Shown one piece after another: positions 34,946-43,780 of a stretch of 64,000 nucleotides of DNA; position 1 is the stretch's first letter, and the number at the start of each line of letters is the position of its first letter. Below the pieces are notes generated by a model that had not been told where the DNA came from, searched no databases, and saw only the letters and a program-made list of their open reading frames with translations. The position numbers and the translations under genes were made by a program. Source of the stretch: Lachnospiraceae bacterium (lineage in GTDB: Bacteria > Bacillota > Clostridia > Lachnospirales > Lachnospiraceae); contig JAIKVW010000033.1 in NCBI GenBank assembly GCA_024685315.1, positions 55,672-119,671 on the forward strand. The letters are read 5' to 3'.

Positions 34946-36152
34946 GACCGTTACTATCCGCAATCTCCCCGATGTAGAAGATATTAACGTATTCCTTAAA
35001 GCCATAAAATCTATCGGCGCGGACGTCGATTTCCCGGTCAGGGGAGACCGCCATATCGTCAATATCAGCGGCAGGAACATCTTCACTCACGAAGTCAAAA
35101 ATGAATATATCAGGAAGATCAGGGCCTCATACTACCTTGTAGGCGCCATGCTCGGCAAATACAGGGAAGCCAGGGTCGAGCTTCCCGGCGGCTGCAATAT
35201 CGGAGCAAGGCCCATCGACCAGCACATCAAGGGCTTTTCGGCACTCGGCGCAGACGCTTCCGTTCACGACGGAATGATATTCGCCCAGGCGGAGAACCTT
35301 GTCGGAAGGCATGTTTATCTCGACCTTGTAAGCGTCGGCGCGACCATAAATGTCATGCTTGCGGCTTCCATGGCTGAGGGCAGGACGATCATCGAGAATG
35401 CGGCCAAGGAGCCCCACGTCGTAGACGTTGCCCAGTTCCTTAACCAGATGGGAGCGGACATCAAGGGCGCAGGCACCGACAGGATCCGTATCACCGGCGT
35501 GAAGAAATTCCATGCGGCTGACCATGACATCATCCCCGACCAGATCGAGGCCGGCACCTACATGTGCATGGCAGCGGCTACCATGGGAGACGTCACGATC
35601 ACGCACGTTATTCCCCAGCACCTTGAAGCTATTTCCGCAAAGCTCCTGGATATGGGCGTTCAGATAGAGACCACTGCCGATTCGGTCAGGGTATGCGCTC
35701 CTAAGAGGCTCGCGCCCACGACCATCAAGACCATGCCGCATCCGGGCTTCCCGACCGACATGCAGTCTCAGTTCGCGGTCTGCCTGGCCCTTGCGGATGG
35801 CAGCAGCCTCGTCACCGAGAAGATATTTGAGAACCGGTTCAAATACACCGACGAGCTCATAAAGATGGGCGCGAATATCAGGGTCGAGGGCACCACGGCA
35901 TTCATCACCGGGGTGAAATCTCTCTCCGGCGCGACCGTTGAAGCTCCGGACCTCCGCGCAGGCGCGGCGCTCGTAATTGCGGGGCTTGCAGCCGAGGGAT
36001 ATACCTATGTGGAGAAGATCGAATACGTGCTCCGCGGGTATGAGCGCTTCGATGAGAAGATAAGGTCGCTCGGCGGGAGCATCCGCGTGGTTGACATCAT
36101 GGGAGAGTCCGAGCGCGAGAGAATGATCAGGAAGATGGAGCTCACGGGCTGA
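34836..36152 (+). CDS. murA: UDP-N-acetylglucosamine 1-carboxyvinyltransferase
   Basis: This 438-residue enzyme makes the first committed peptidoglycan precursor from UDP-GlcNAc and PEP. The N-terminal MEQYLIKGGAPLVGTVKIGG, the AKNSALGIL loop and the catalytic cysteine in LPGGCNIGARPIDQH (about 118) are intact, so it should be fosfomycin-sensitive in type. The substrate region HPGFPTDMQSQF lies near 306. GAGGTG precedes the ATG, which lies 110 bases inside the YfhO-type frame. A strong terminator follows. Confidence 0.97.
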   Translation: MEQYLIKGGAPLVGTVKIGGAKNSALGILAAAIMCDETVTIRNLPDVEDINVFLKAIKSIGADVDFPVRGDRHIVNISGRNIFTHEVKNEYIRKIRASYYLVGAMLGKYREARVELPGGCNIGARPIDQHIKGFSALGADASVHDGMIFAQAENLVGRHVYLDLVSVGATINVMLAASMAEGRTIIENAAKEPHVVDVAQFLNQMGADIKGAGTDRIRITGVKKFHAADHDIIPDQIEAGTYMCMAAATMGDVTITHVIPQHLEAISAKLLDMGVQIETTADSVRVCAPKRLAPTTIKTMPHPGFPTDMQSQFAVCLALADGSSLVTEKIFENRFKYTDELIKMGANIRVEGTTAFITGVKSLSGATVEAPDLRAGAALVIAGLAAEGYTYVEKIEYVLRGYERFDEKIRSLGGSIRVVDIMGESERERMIRKMELTG

Positions 36153-36183
36153 GCTCTCCACTATAACTGAATACTGAAGCAAT

Positions 36184-36222
36184 GCCTTCTGCCGGAATCG
36201 TCTTCCGGCGGAAGGCCTTTTT
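36184..36222 (+). terminator. Terminator after murA
   Basis: GCCTTC-T-GCCGGAA pairs with TTCCGGC-G-GAAGGC around a short loop and is followed by CTTTTT. Confidence 0.88.
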
Positions 36223-36263
36223 ATGCCCGGCCCCCCTGCACAGCGACATAACGCCGCTTTTGT

Positions 36264-36305
36264 ATTGCCCCTCAGATTGACTTGAGGGGGCAATTACTGT
36301 ATTCT
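36264..36305 (+). promoter_or_regulatory. metK promoter embedded in an inverted repeat (possible operator)
   Basis: ATTGCCCCTCA (36264-36274) and TGAGGGGGCAAT (36283-36294) form an inverted repeat with one extra G. The -35 TTGACT (36277-36282) lies in the loop, and TATTCT (36300-36305) follows at 17 bases. There is no T tract after the stem, so it is not a terminator. A repressor site over the -35 is the simplest reading. Confidence 0.6.
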
Positions 36306-36355
36306 GTTAACTGTTGAAATTTATCCTGCACTCTTATAAGGGGGACATATAAATC

Positions 36356-37543
36356 ATGGAGAAAATGCTTTTTACATCTGAGTCGGTCACCGAAGGACAT
36401 CCCGACAAGATGTGTGACCAGATCTCTGACGCTATACTTGACGCGCTGGTCGCACAGGATCCTATGAGCCGCGTTGCCTGCGAGACAGCCACCTCTACCG
36501 GTTTCGTAGTAGTTATGGGCGAGATCACCAGCAATGCAGTTATTGATTATCAGAAGGTCGTAAGGGACACGATCCGTGAGATCGGATATACCAGTTCTGA
36601 TACCGGTTTTGATGCGGATTCCTGCGCCGTATTCGTTGCGCTCGACAGGCAGTCCGAGGATATCGCAATGGGAGTCGACAAGGCTCTCGAAGCAAAGAAT
36701 AACGAGATGTCAGAGGAAGAGATCGCCGCTATCGGCGCCGGAGACCAGGGAATGATGTTCGGTTTTGCCTCAAACGAGACCCCCGAGCTTATGCCTTATC
36801 CGATCGCGCTTGCGCACAAGCTTTCCCTCCAGCTTTCACACGTCCGCAAGGACGGCACTCTCGCTTACCTCCGTCCTGACGGAAAGACCCAGGTAACCGT
36901 AGAGTATGACGAGAACGGCAAGCCGAAGAGGCTTGATGCTGTCGTGCTTTCGACCCAGCATGATCCCGATGTCACCCAGGAGCAGATCCACGAAGATATC
37001 AAGAAGTACGTCTTCGATCCGATCCTTCCCGCAGAAATGGTAGATGAGAACACCAAGATGTTCATCAACCCCACCGGCCGCTTCGTAATCGGCGGACCTC
37101 ACGGCGACAGCGGACTTACCGGCCGCAAGATCATCGTTGACACCTACGGCGGATACGGACGTCACGGCGGCGGCGCATTCTCCGGAAAGGACTGCACCAA
37201 GGTCGACCGTTCAGCAGCTTACGCAGCCCGCTACGTTGCAAAGAACATCGTAGCAGCAGGTCTTGCAGACAAGTGCGAGATCCAGCTTTCATACGCTATC
37301 GGCGTCGCAAATCCGACCTCCATCATGGTAGACACCTTCGGGACCGGAAAGCTCTCCAACAACAAGATCGAAGAGATCGTAAGGGAGAACTTCGACCTCC
37401 GCCCGGCAGGCATCATCAAGATGCTCGACCTTCGCCGTCCGATCTACAAGCAGACCGCGGCTTACGGACACTTCGGCAGGACCGATGTAGAGCTTCCCTG
37501 GGAGCACACCGACAAGGCAGAAGAGCTCAGGAAATATCTGTAA
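36356..37543 (+). CDS. metK: S-adenosylmethionine synthase
   Basis: This 395-residue enzyme makes SAM from methionine and ATP. Motifs: [15 protein letters not shown] near 13, [12 protein letters not shown] near 126, [20 protein letters not shown] near 238 and [16 protein letters not shown] near 263. Length is typical. Codon choice is strongly biased, in line with high expression. GGGGGACAT precedes the ATG. It is a single-gene unit between its own promoter and terminator. It supplies the SAM whose by-products feed mtnN and the salvage operon at 45263. Confidence 0.98.
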   Translation: MEKMLFTSESVTEGHPDKMCDQISDAILDALVAQDPMSRVACETATSTGFVVVMGEITSNAVIDYQKVVRDTIREIGYTSSDTGFDADSCAVFVALDRQSEDIAMGVDKALEAKNNEMSEEEIAAIGAGDQGMMFGFASNETPELMPYPIALAHKLSLQLSHVRKDGTLAYLRPDGKTQVTVEYDENGKPKRLDAVVLSTQHDPDVTQEQIHEDIKKYVFDPILPAEMVDENTKMFINPTGRFVIGGPHGDSGLTGRKIIVDTYGGYGRHGGGAFSGKDCTKVDRSAAYAARYVAKNIVAAGLADKCEIQLSYAIGVANPTSIMVDTFGTGKLSNNKIEEIVRENFDLRPAGIIKMLDLRRPIYKQTAAYGHFGRTDVELPWEHTDKAEELRKYL

Positions 37544-37881
37544 TTCATTCATATAGAGCCGGCCGCCGGGCTGTGGCACAAAAAAACTGTAAATATCACA
37601 GCTTAAAGACAAAGAAGGACTAAGGGGTCTGAGGACTCAAAGTCCTTCTTTTTTATGCCTTATTAGCTTGAGATGAAATCATTAATAAAAATCCTGCTGT
37701 GAAAGCAGCAAAACAGGGGCAGGGTGTAGTATAATATTATTGTATCAAATAAAATACATGTGGCATAAGTCTTCTGATTTCTCATCATCCACGATCGCTA
37801 AAGGAAAGTATAATGCGGCTTTTCGGTCGCTGACACATCAAAGCTTTAACAATAATGTCAAAAAAGTGAGGAGGTTGCACT
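37544..37881 (+). other. 338-base gap between metK and the Rhs remnant
   Basis: It contains the metK terminator (stem 37612-37621 with 37641-37650) and, further on, a TATAAT at 37730-37735 without a good -35. A GGAGG at 37869-37873 serves the following open frame. Nothing else was recognised. Confidence 0.6.
37612..37655 (+). terminator. Terminator after metK
   Basis: A perfect 10-bp stem, AAGAAGGACT (37612-37621) with AGTCCTTCTT (37641-37650), is followed by TTTTTA. The loop is 19 bases. Confidence 0.88.
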
Positions 37882-38644
37882 GTGATTTCCAGGAAACTGT
37901 TTAAACAAGTTGCAGCTGCGCTTATCATTTTGTCTTTCCTGACAGACTGCTTTTCTCCCCTGAAGGTTCTGGCTGCAGAGACTGTAGTGTCTGACGAAGA
38001 CCAGCTTTTTGAAACTGAAATTGAAGAAACAGAGTCTGCCGAAGAACAGGATTACTTCTACTCTCCTGCGGAGGATCCGCTTTATCGACAATGACGCCGT
38101 TCTGGAGCCTGCAGGCGACGAGAACTGGGAAGAAGACCCTGTCGGAGACAAGGTGACACTGACCGCTTCAGAGGGAGATCTTTCGGAAGAATACTCATTC
38201 GGCTCCCGCGAAGCTGTCGCCGAGGCCGATGATGATACGATCCTTAGTGAGATTGACGAGAAACGAGCAGAGGACACCAAGCACTTCCACCTGGATGACG
38301 GGACCTTTACTGCGGTTACCTATGCATATCCTGTCCACGAACAGACAGATGAAGGGATCTGGGTCGAGATCGACAATACACTTGAAGCCTCCGGGAGCGA
38401 CTACGTAAGGAATGGCCTGCATGACCAGGTGACTTTCTACGGTGAACCAGAGGACGGAAGGATCCTGGGTATTGAGAATATAGATGGCTTCCAAGTTACA
38501 GGCGGAATTGGTTTAGGAATTGATGCACACATAATTACAACAGATACAAGGCAGGCTCACTGTCTTACAACTATTTTTAGACCATTACTCTTAGCTCCTA
38601 ACAAAATCCCAACCAAGCTGCTCTGGATTCCTGAGACTAAGTAA
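37882..38644 (+). pseudogene. N-terminal remnant of a secreted Rhs/YD-repeat protein, frameshifted
   Basis: From a GTG at 37882 the frame encodes a signal peptide (LFKQVAAALIILSFLTDCF ... KVLAAET) and an acidic start, stopping at 38094. The continuation is in the next frame: FIDNDAVLEPAGDENWEEDP, then TAVTYAYPVHEQTDEGIWVE and IDNTLEASGSDYV, the usual N-terminal region of Clostridia wall-associated Rhs proteins. One extra base (or two lost) near 38075-38085 explains the switch. After about 38490 the sequence departs from the Rhs pattern and stops at 38644, so the central YD-repeat barrel is missing. Confidence 0.75.
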
Positions 38645-38663
38645 AAACATGTCAGTAAACTAG

Positions 38664-39215
38664 ATGGTGAATCATATGAATGAAACAGTTTTTATATATT
38701 TCACAAATAGCAGCTATATTAGTATGGACAAGCTGCGAGAGATTTCTATTGAAATACCCGGATATCTTTATACATCACAAAAAATTGAGAATGACGAAAG
38801 TGGATGTATTACCTATCAGCCTAAAAAGACGGTTTTGGTACCTTGGCTCTATTTTTCTAATGTGTCGATAGTCACTGTGAAAGAAGTGATAGAGGCTTCG
38901 AAAATTGTTTTTATGATTTCCGGGAAACCAACGAAGGGGATGCGCTATTATTTCAACTTGCTCTGCAGCGTTGCAGTGATTATGCAGATCTTTATTATTA
39001 TTATGTTCATATTATCCATAACAAACATACAAATAGCCAATCCCTTTGAAAATCCAATAGATTTATTGATGGTTATAATAATTCCGACTTTCTTTCTTGC
39101 GGGTCTTCTTTTTACTGAAAGAATAGTGGTAAGCAATGCAATAAGAGATTTTGCAGAGGAGTATAAGAAAAAAATAGAGGAGATCATTTCTGCTGAATAC
39201 AATGAAGTTTCTTAA
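38664..39215 (+). CDS. Small membrane protein of unknown function (possible orphan immunity gene)
   Basis: The 183-residue product has two adjacent spans (about 96-118 and 128-150) and polar ends. It is clearly AT-richer than neighbouring housekeeping genes and lies between two Rhs fragments, where immunity genes of past Rhs tips are usually stranded. No family was recognised. The ATG at 38676 could also be the start; ribosome sites are weak for both. The immunity role is inferred from position and composition only. Confidence 0.55.
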   Translation: MVNHMNETVFIYFTNSSYISMDKLREISIEIPGYLYTSQKIENDESGCITYQPKKTVLVPWLYFSNVSIVTVKEVIEASKIVFMISGKPTKGMRYYFNLLCSVAVIMQIFIIIMFILSITNIQIANPFENPIDLLMVIIIPTFFLAGLLFTERIVVSNAIRDFAEEYKKKIEEIISAEYNEVS

Positions 39216-39260
39216 GGAAGAAAAAATTTGGAGATACTCAAAGCTTGATTTGGATAGGAG

Positions 39261-40295
39261 TACGACTCCTCGGGGACCTGCATTGAAAAGACCGTCGGGA
39301 GCACGACGTGGAAGTGTACAGTCGCAGGGGGAAATGTCCTCTACGAGAACAACGGGAGCGTCGCTGTCAGGTACTTCTATGATGAGAACGGTTCACCCTT
39401 CGCGGTCTACGTGGGCAGCGCCAAATACCTTTATGAGAAGGACCTCCAGGGAGACATAACCGGCCTCATTGATGAGAGCGGGAATCTGGTAGTAAGATAC
39501 ACCTATGATGCCTGGGGGAAGGTCACAGCTGCAGATGCAGCCGGGACGACTGCGTCCGCCAGGGCCATGGCGAACAACCACCTGCTGTACAGGGGATACT
39601 ACTACGACAGCGAGACGGGGCTGTACTACCTTAACAGCAGGTATTACGATCCGGAAGTCGGAAGGTTCATCAATGCGGACGACTATGTCAGCACGGGACA
39701 GGGGATCCTGGGCTGCAATACGTTCGCGTACTGCAACAACAACCCTGTCGTGAGGTATGATCCGAACGGATCCCTCAGCTGGCTTATCGGAGGTATCGTA
39801 GGGGCCATTATGGGAGGAGTTTCTTCAGCCATCAATGACTCAATAATGGGAAGAGAGGTAACGGTAGGGTCAGTAATCAAAAGCGCTGCAGTAGGGTTTG
39901 TTTCTGGAGCTGTGTCTACAATTATGCCTACAGATATATTTGCGGCTGGTTTAAGTGCGGGAATCACGTTCGTTGATTCCAGATTATCTGGTAAAGGATG
40001 GACAGAGTCATTAATAGCTGCCGGAACAGCCGGGATCGCAACATATGTTTCAAGTAAACTGTGTAAGAGAGTGCTGGGGAGTGAACTGACTGAGCGTGAA
40101 AGAGACGCTGGCAAGGGAGTTGTCACCTTTTTTACCTCGCTTAAAGCAGAGTTATTAGGATCTGTAGGACGGGGTGTTTATGCTTCTTCCCGGTCGAATG
40201 GCTCTGCGGGATCCAGCCCTGGGACGCCTTCATCATCTTACAATCAGGTTAGACACGGAGGGAGGCACTGGGCATGCAAAGCTATGGCATGGTAG
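39261..40295 (+). pseudogene. Displaced Rhs C-terminal tip (core end plus variable domain)
   Basis: The frame is open from 39261 (a stop lies just before) and encodes YD-repeat core: WKCTVAGGNVLYENNG, RYFYDENGSPFAVYV, YLYEKDLQGDITGLID, then the conserved core end YYLNSRYYDPEVGRFINADD and NTFAYCNNNPVVRYDPNG. After PNG the sequence becomes a unique 170-residue tip starting SLSWLIGGIVGAIMGG, with Gly/Ala-rich hydrophobic stretches and a Ser-rich end. This is the usual Rhs layout where a toxin module follows the core. There is no start codon or ribosome site of its own, so it is probably silent unless recombined. Confidence 0.8.
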
Positions 40296-40834
40296 ATAGC
40301 GAGATGGGGATGCTTGTGAAGCGCCCGAAGATAGAGCGAAGAAGGAACATATTTGTTTGGAGTTTTATGATGTTGTGTTTCACTTGTGGCGTGATTTACG
40401 AGCTTTTAGTTTGTAAGGACACCATATTTGTAAGAGCGATTATTGTGGCTATTTATGTATTATTTAGTGGATTTTTATCTCGGTATTTTTCAGACGAATT
40501 AGGGAGGCAGACCTTCTTTATCAACCAGAAGGGGATCACGAGACTTCGGTATGGGAAACCATGGAAGCACTTTGACTGGGAGTCTTTTGTCGCTATTGAG
40601 AAGCACATAGTTTATCGGGAATTACGTTATGGAAGAGAAGAATATGAAGCAGTTTTATGCAGTACTCACTTGATAGAAATGCCCCCTGGCTGGCGATATT
40701 TAACATTTGATTATCACAGAAAAAAAGCTAACAAAGAAACTGTTGTGGAGCTGGTACTGGAGAAGAACCAGTATCCCGAGTTCCTTAGCTATATCCCGGA
40801 AAAGATAAAAGGATCAGGTATAGTGAAAATCTGA
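40274..40834 (+). CDS. Membrane protein, probable immunity partner of the Rhs tip
   Basis: The 186-residue product has two spans (about 28-45 and 50-68) followed by a soluble part (INQKGITRLRYGKPWKHFDWESF) that resembles YcxB-like or PH-like domains of bacterial membrane proteins. It overlaps the last 22 bases of the Rhs tip, and its ATG follows GGAGGGAGG, so unlike the tip it has a good translation start. Overlap with a tip is the usual position of an Rhs immunity gene. Composition is AT-rich. The assignment rests on context. Confidence 0.6.
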   Translation: MQSYGMVDSEMGMLVKRPKIERRRNIFVWSFMMLCFTCGVIYELLVCKDTIFVRAIIVAIYVLFSGFLSRYFSDELGRQTFFINQKGITRLRYGKPWKHFDWESFVAIEKHIVYRELRYGREEYEAVLCSTHLIEMPPGWRYLTFDYHRKKANKETVVELVLEKNQYPEFLSYIPEKIKGSGIVKI

Positions 40835-40839
40835 GAAGA

Positions 40840-40992
40840 AGCACCGCTATCCGCTACTTCTACGATGAGAACGGGTCTCCCTTTGCCTTCTATAACGGGA
40901 GCGCGAAGTACCTGTATGAGAAGGACCTGCAGGGGGACGTCATAGGCCTTGTCGACGCTAACGGCCGGCTGGCGGTAAAGTATTGCTTTTAA
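40840..40992 (+). pseudogene. Second displaced Rhs core fragment (50 codons)
   Basis: It reads RYFYDENGSPFAFYNG, then AKYLYEKDLQGDVIGLVD, closely matching the fragment at 39372-39477 in both protein and DNA, and then stops at TAA 40990-40992 after VKYCF. It is a leftover of another tip-replacement event. Confidence 0.8.
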
Positions 40993-40994
40993 GC

Positions 40995-41044
40995 AGGAGG
41001 CTGCCGCAAATAATTGGTGCGGCAGCCTCCTCCTGCCACTTTTT
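40995..41044 (+). terminator. Strong stem-loop before the two-component genes
   Basis: A perfect 14-bp stem, AGGAGGCTGCCGCA (40995-41008) with TGCGGCAGCCTCCT (41018-41031), is followed after a few bases by a run of six T. It would end transcripts from the Rhs region. Confidence 0.8.
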
Positions 41045-41097
41045 TGCGCTTCTCAAATGTGTTATTATGTTAAAAAGCAATTTCAGGAGGGCAGAGC

Positions 41098-42549
41098 TTG
41101 AAACTCTCAACAAGGATCAAACTATCATATATATTTGCCTTCGTTCTGCCTGTAATAGTCATAGTAGCGATGGTCTTTGCCATGCTGCGGTTCACGATGA
41201 CCTCGCTCCAGAAACGCTACGATCTGGACAGCACGGGGTACAAGGTCATCATGGATCCGGCTGACATATCCGCGCACTCCGCTGCTTCTATTATGAAGGA
41301 GCTGAACGAGGCTGCGGAAAACACCCCGGACCTGATATCCGACAGCAGTTATCTTGAGGATATCAACAGCAGGCTGAATGAAATAAACTCATTTCTGGAC
41401 GTCTACCGTGACAATACCCTGATCTATTCGGGGGAGGATGCGGAGCATTCCATGAACAAGGCGGCCTACTACATACGCAGAGTGGAGTTTGATTTTTCGG
41501 ACGGAACCGCCGGAATGATCACGGTATTCACAGACGCGAGCGAGCTCACGGACACTTCGGTGACATTCATAGTCCAGGTAGTCGTGGTATCCCTTATCGT
41601 ACTGTTTGCGTTCAGTGCGGTGACCATGTGGAAGCTGTATTACAGCGTTGCCCGGCCTGTCAGGAAGCTGAAAGCCGCGGTCGATAACATGGCGGACGGG
41701 AACCTTGATGTCCCGATCACGGCCGAGTCGGATGACGAGATCGGCGAGCTCTGCGAGGCCTTTGAGGCCATGAGGGTAAAGCTGAAGACGCAGATCGACC
41801 AGAACCTCCAGCAGGAGAAGGACAATAAGGAACTGATCAGCAATATTTCGCATGATCTCAAGACCCCGATGACATCAATAAAGGGCTATGTGGAGGGGCT
41901 CCTTGACGGGGTGGCCGACACACCGGAGAAGAGGGAGAGGTACCTCAAGACCATCCACAACAAGGCCAACGACATGCAGAGCCTGATAGACGAGCTGTTC
42001 CTCTACTCAAAGCTGGACAGCGGCTCCGTCACCTATCAGTTCGTAAAGATAAACGCGGACGATTATTTCCAGGACTGCGTCGACGAGATCAGGATCGACC
42101 TGGAGGAGCAGGGGGCAGGATTCCAGTATTACAGCTTTGTTGACCGGGACACCGTGATAGTAGCGGACCCGGAGAGGCTGAAGCGCGTTATCAATAATAT
42201 CATCGGAAATTCCGTCAAGTACGAGAGCCCGGACAGGCCGCTGAAGATCGAGATGAGGCTCCTGGACGAGCCGGAGTATATCAAGCTCGAGATCGAGGAC
42301 AACGGCAAGGGCATCGCGCAGGACGAAGTAGCGTACATTTTTGACAGGCTGTACCGCACCGACGCTTCCAGAAATTCGAAGAAGGGCGGCAGCGGCCTCG
42401 GGCTTTCAATAGCAAAGAAGATAATCGAGGCGCACGGAGGCAAGATCTGGGCGCGGAGCAAGGAAGGCGAAGGCACCACGATGGTATTCGCCCTCAGGAA
42501 ATACAGGGAACCTGAGCAGGACACGATCGACTGGGTACCGCAGGGGTAA
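41098..42549 (+). CDS. Sensor histidine kinase with HAMP domain
   Basis: The 483-residue kinase has spans near 10-30 and 157-180, an outside sensor loop of about 125 residues, a HAMP region (about 181-235; PVRKLKAAVDNMADGNLDV), the H-box ISHDLKTPMTSIKGY (about 250), N-box INNIIGNSVKY (about 366), DNGKGIAQD (about 401) and GGSGLGLSIAKKIIEAHGG (about 431). All catalytic boxes are intact. The TTG start follows AGGAGGG. The response-regulator gene follows 40 bases later. The signal is unknown. Confidence 0.93.
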   Translation: MKLSTRIKLSYIFAFVLPVIVIVAMVFAMLRFTMTSLQKRYDLDSTGYKVIMDPADISAHSAASIMKELNEAAENTPDLISDSSYLEDINSRLNEINSFLDVYRDNTLIYSGEDAEHSMNKAAYYIRRVEFDFSDGTAGMITVFTDASELTDTSVTFIVQVVVVSLIVLFAFSAVTMWKLYYSVARPVRKLKAAVDNMADGNLDVPITAESDDEIGELCEAFEAMRVKLKTQIDQNLQQEKDNKELISNISHDLKTPMTSIKGYVEGLLDGVADTPEKRERYLKTIHNKANDMQSLIDELFLYSKLDSGSVTYQFVKINADDYFQDCVDEIRIDLEEQGAGFQYYSFVDRDTVIVADPERLKRVINNIIGNSVKYESPDRPLKIEMRLLDEPEYIKLEIEDNGKGIAQDEVAYIFDRLYRTDASRNSKKGGSGLGLSIAKKIIEAHGGKIWARSKEGEGTTMVFALRKYREPEQDTIDWVPQG

Positions 42550-42589
42550 GCCGGCAGCGGCTTCTGAACGCGTTAAAAGGAGATTTTAA

Positions 42590-43282
42590 ATGAGCAAAAT
42601 ACTTATAGTTGAAGACGAAGTCGAGATCGCGGAGCTTGAAAAGGACTACCTTGAGCTCAGCGGATTCAGCGTAGACATGAAAAACACCGGTACGGAAGGC
42701 CTCAGGGCCGCCATCGCGAATGATTATGATCTCATCATTCTTGACATAATGCTTCCGGGCATCGACGGCTTCGATATCTGCAAGAAGATCCGCGAGACGA
42801 AGAACACCCCGATAATCATGGTGTCCGCGAAGAAAGAGGACATCGACAAGATCCGCGGCCTCGGGCTCGGCGCAGACGATTATATGACGAAGCCCTTCAG
42901 CCCGAGCGAGCTGGTTGCGCGTGTGAAAGCTCACATGTCAACCTACGAGAGGCTGATGGGGAGCCAGGCGAGGGCCAACGAGATCGTGGAGATCCGCGGG
43001 ATCAGGATAGACAAGACCGCCCGCAGGGTCTACGTGAACGACGAGGAGAAGGCATTTACCACAAAAGAATTCGACCTGCTGACATTCCTCGCGGAGAACC
43101 CGAACCACGTCTTCACCAAGGAGGAGCTTTTCGAGAGGATCTGGGGGATGGAGTCTATCGGCGGCGACATCGCGACCGTAACGGTCCACATCAAGAAGAT
43201 CAGGGAGAAGATCGAGATAAATACCTCAAAACCTCAGTACATTGAGACCATCTGGGGCGTGGGTTACAGGTTTAAGGTGTAA
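42590..43282 (+). CDS. OmpR/PhoB-family response regulator
   Basis: The 230-residue regulator has the receiver acidic pocket (VEDEVEI), phospho-acceptor Asp in LIILDIMLPGIDG (about 52), the MVSAKK threonine/serine position, lysine in DYMTKPFSPSELVARV (about 102) and a winged-helix DNA-binding domain (FTTKEFDLLTFLAENPNHVF, then TVTVHIKKIREKIE). It is partnered with the kinase immediately upstream. AAGGAG precedes the ATG. Target genes are unknown. Confidence 0.96.
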   Translation: MSKILIVEDEVEIAELEKDYLELSGFSVDMKNTGTEGLRAAIANDYDLIILDIMLPGIDGFDICKKIRETKNTPIIMVSAKKEDIDKIRGLGLGADDYMTKPFSPSELVARVKAHMSTYERLMGSQARANEIVEIRGIRIDKTARRVYVNDEEKAFTTKEFDLLTFLAENPNHVFTKEELFERIWGMESIGGDIATVTVHIKKIREKIEINTSKPQYIETIWGVGYRFKV

Positions 43283-43302
43283 ACCTTTCTGTGAGAGAAT
43301 GA

Positions 43303-43337
43303 AAAAGGCGCGGAAGATTTATCCGCGCTCTTTTTTT
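43303..43337 (+). terminator. Terminator after the response regulator
   Basis: GCGCGGA (43308-43314) pairs with TCCGCGC (43322-43328), flanked by AAAAA and TTTTTTT, so it may act on both strands. It overlaps the stop of the convergent minus-strand gene. Confidence 0.8.
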
Positions 43338-43759
43338 ATGAGCAGTATGATATACCCCGCCAGCATGACCGCGAGCCCCGCTCCATCGAAAACGATAAAA
43401 CGCAGTATGCTTGCGGAGAGCACTTCATGTCCCTCCGGAAGTGATCTCAGTATATATGTCTCTCCTGCAAGCCCGACAGCCTGCTGCGAGAGGATCACTG
43501 CCCCGAGAGCCTTGAAGCGGCGGGGCGAAACTATAAATGCGGGGTATGTAGCGTTCCACATCAGGAAGGCCACGCCAATGCCGCGGATCGCGGCTTCGCC
43601 TGCGGTGCCGCTGAGTTCGTAGGCACCCGCATGGCCTGCGGGATCTGCGATGAACTGTACCGCGCACATAACATTCATAATAAAAACTGCCAGGAACACG
43701 AGCCTGGCTGTCCACTCTGTCCAGGCCCGGTTTCCGTTTCCGGGTGTTTTTCCGCTCAT
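43319..43759 (-). CDS. Four-span membrane protein of unknown function
   Basis: The 146-residue product has about four hydrophobic helices (about 18-38, 56-75, 84-103 and 118-140) with few charged residues in between. The IRGIGVAFLMWNATYP segment is reminiscent of small DUF4345-like membrane proteins, but the match is weak. It lies 21 bases downstream of guaD on the same strand and may be its operon partner. Confidence 0.6.
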   Translation of the reverse strand: MSGKTPGNGNRAWTEWTARLVFLAVFIMNVMCAVQFIADPAGHAGAYELSGTAGEAAIRGIGVAFLMWNATYPAFIVSPRRFKALGAVILSQQAVGLAGETYILRSLPEGHEVLSASILRFIVFDGAGLAVMLAGYIILLIKKERG

Positions 43760-43780
43760 GGCATATTTCCCTCGATGTAC

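Noticed and set aside
36223..36355. SAM riboswitch upstream of metK
   Set aside because: The predicted transcript start near 36312 leaves about 45 bases of leader and no SAM-riboswitch core is seen.
39202..39459. 85-codon frame over the Rhs core
   Set aside because: The true coding frame is the YD-repeat frame; this one is a shadow with Arg/Ser-rich codons.
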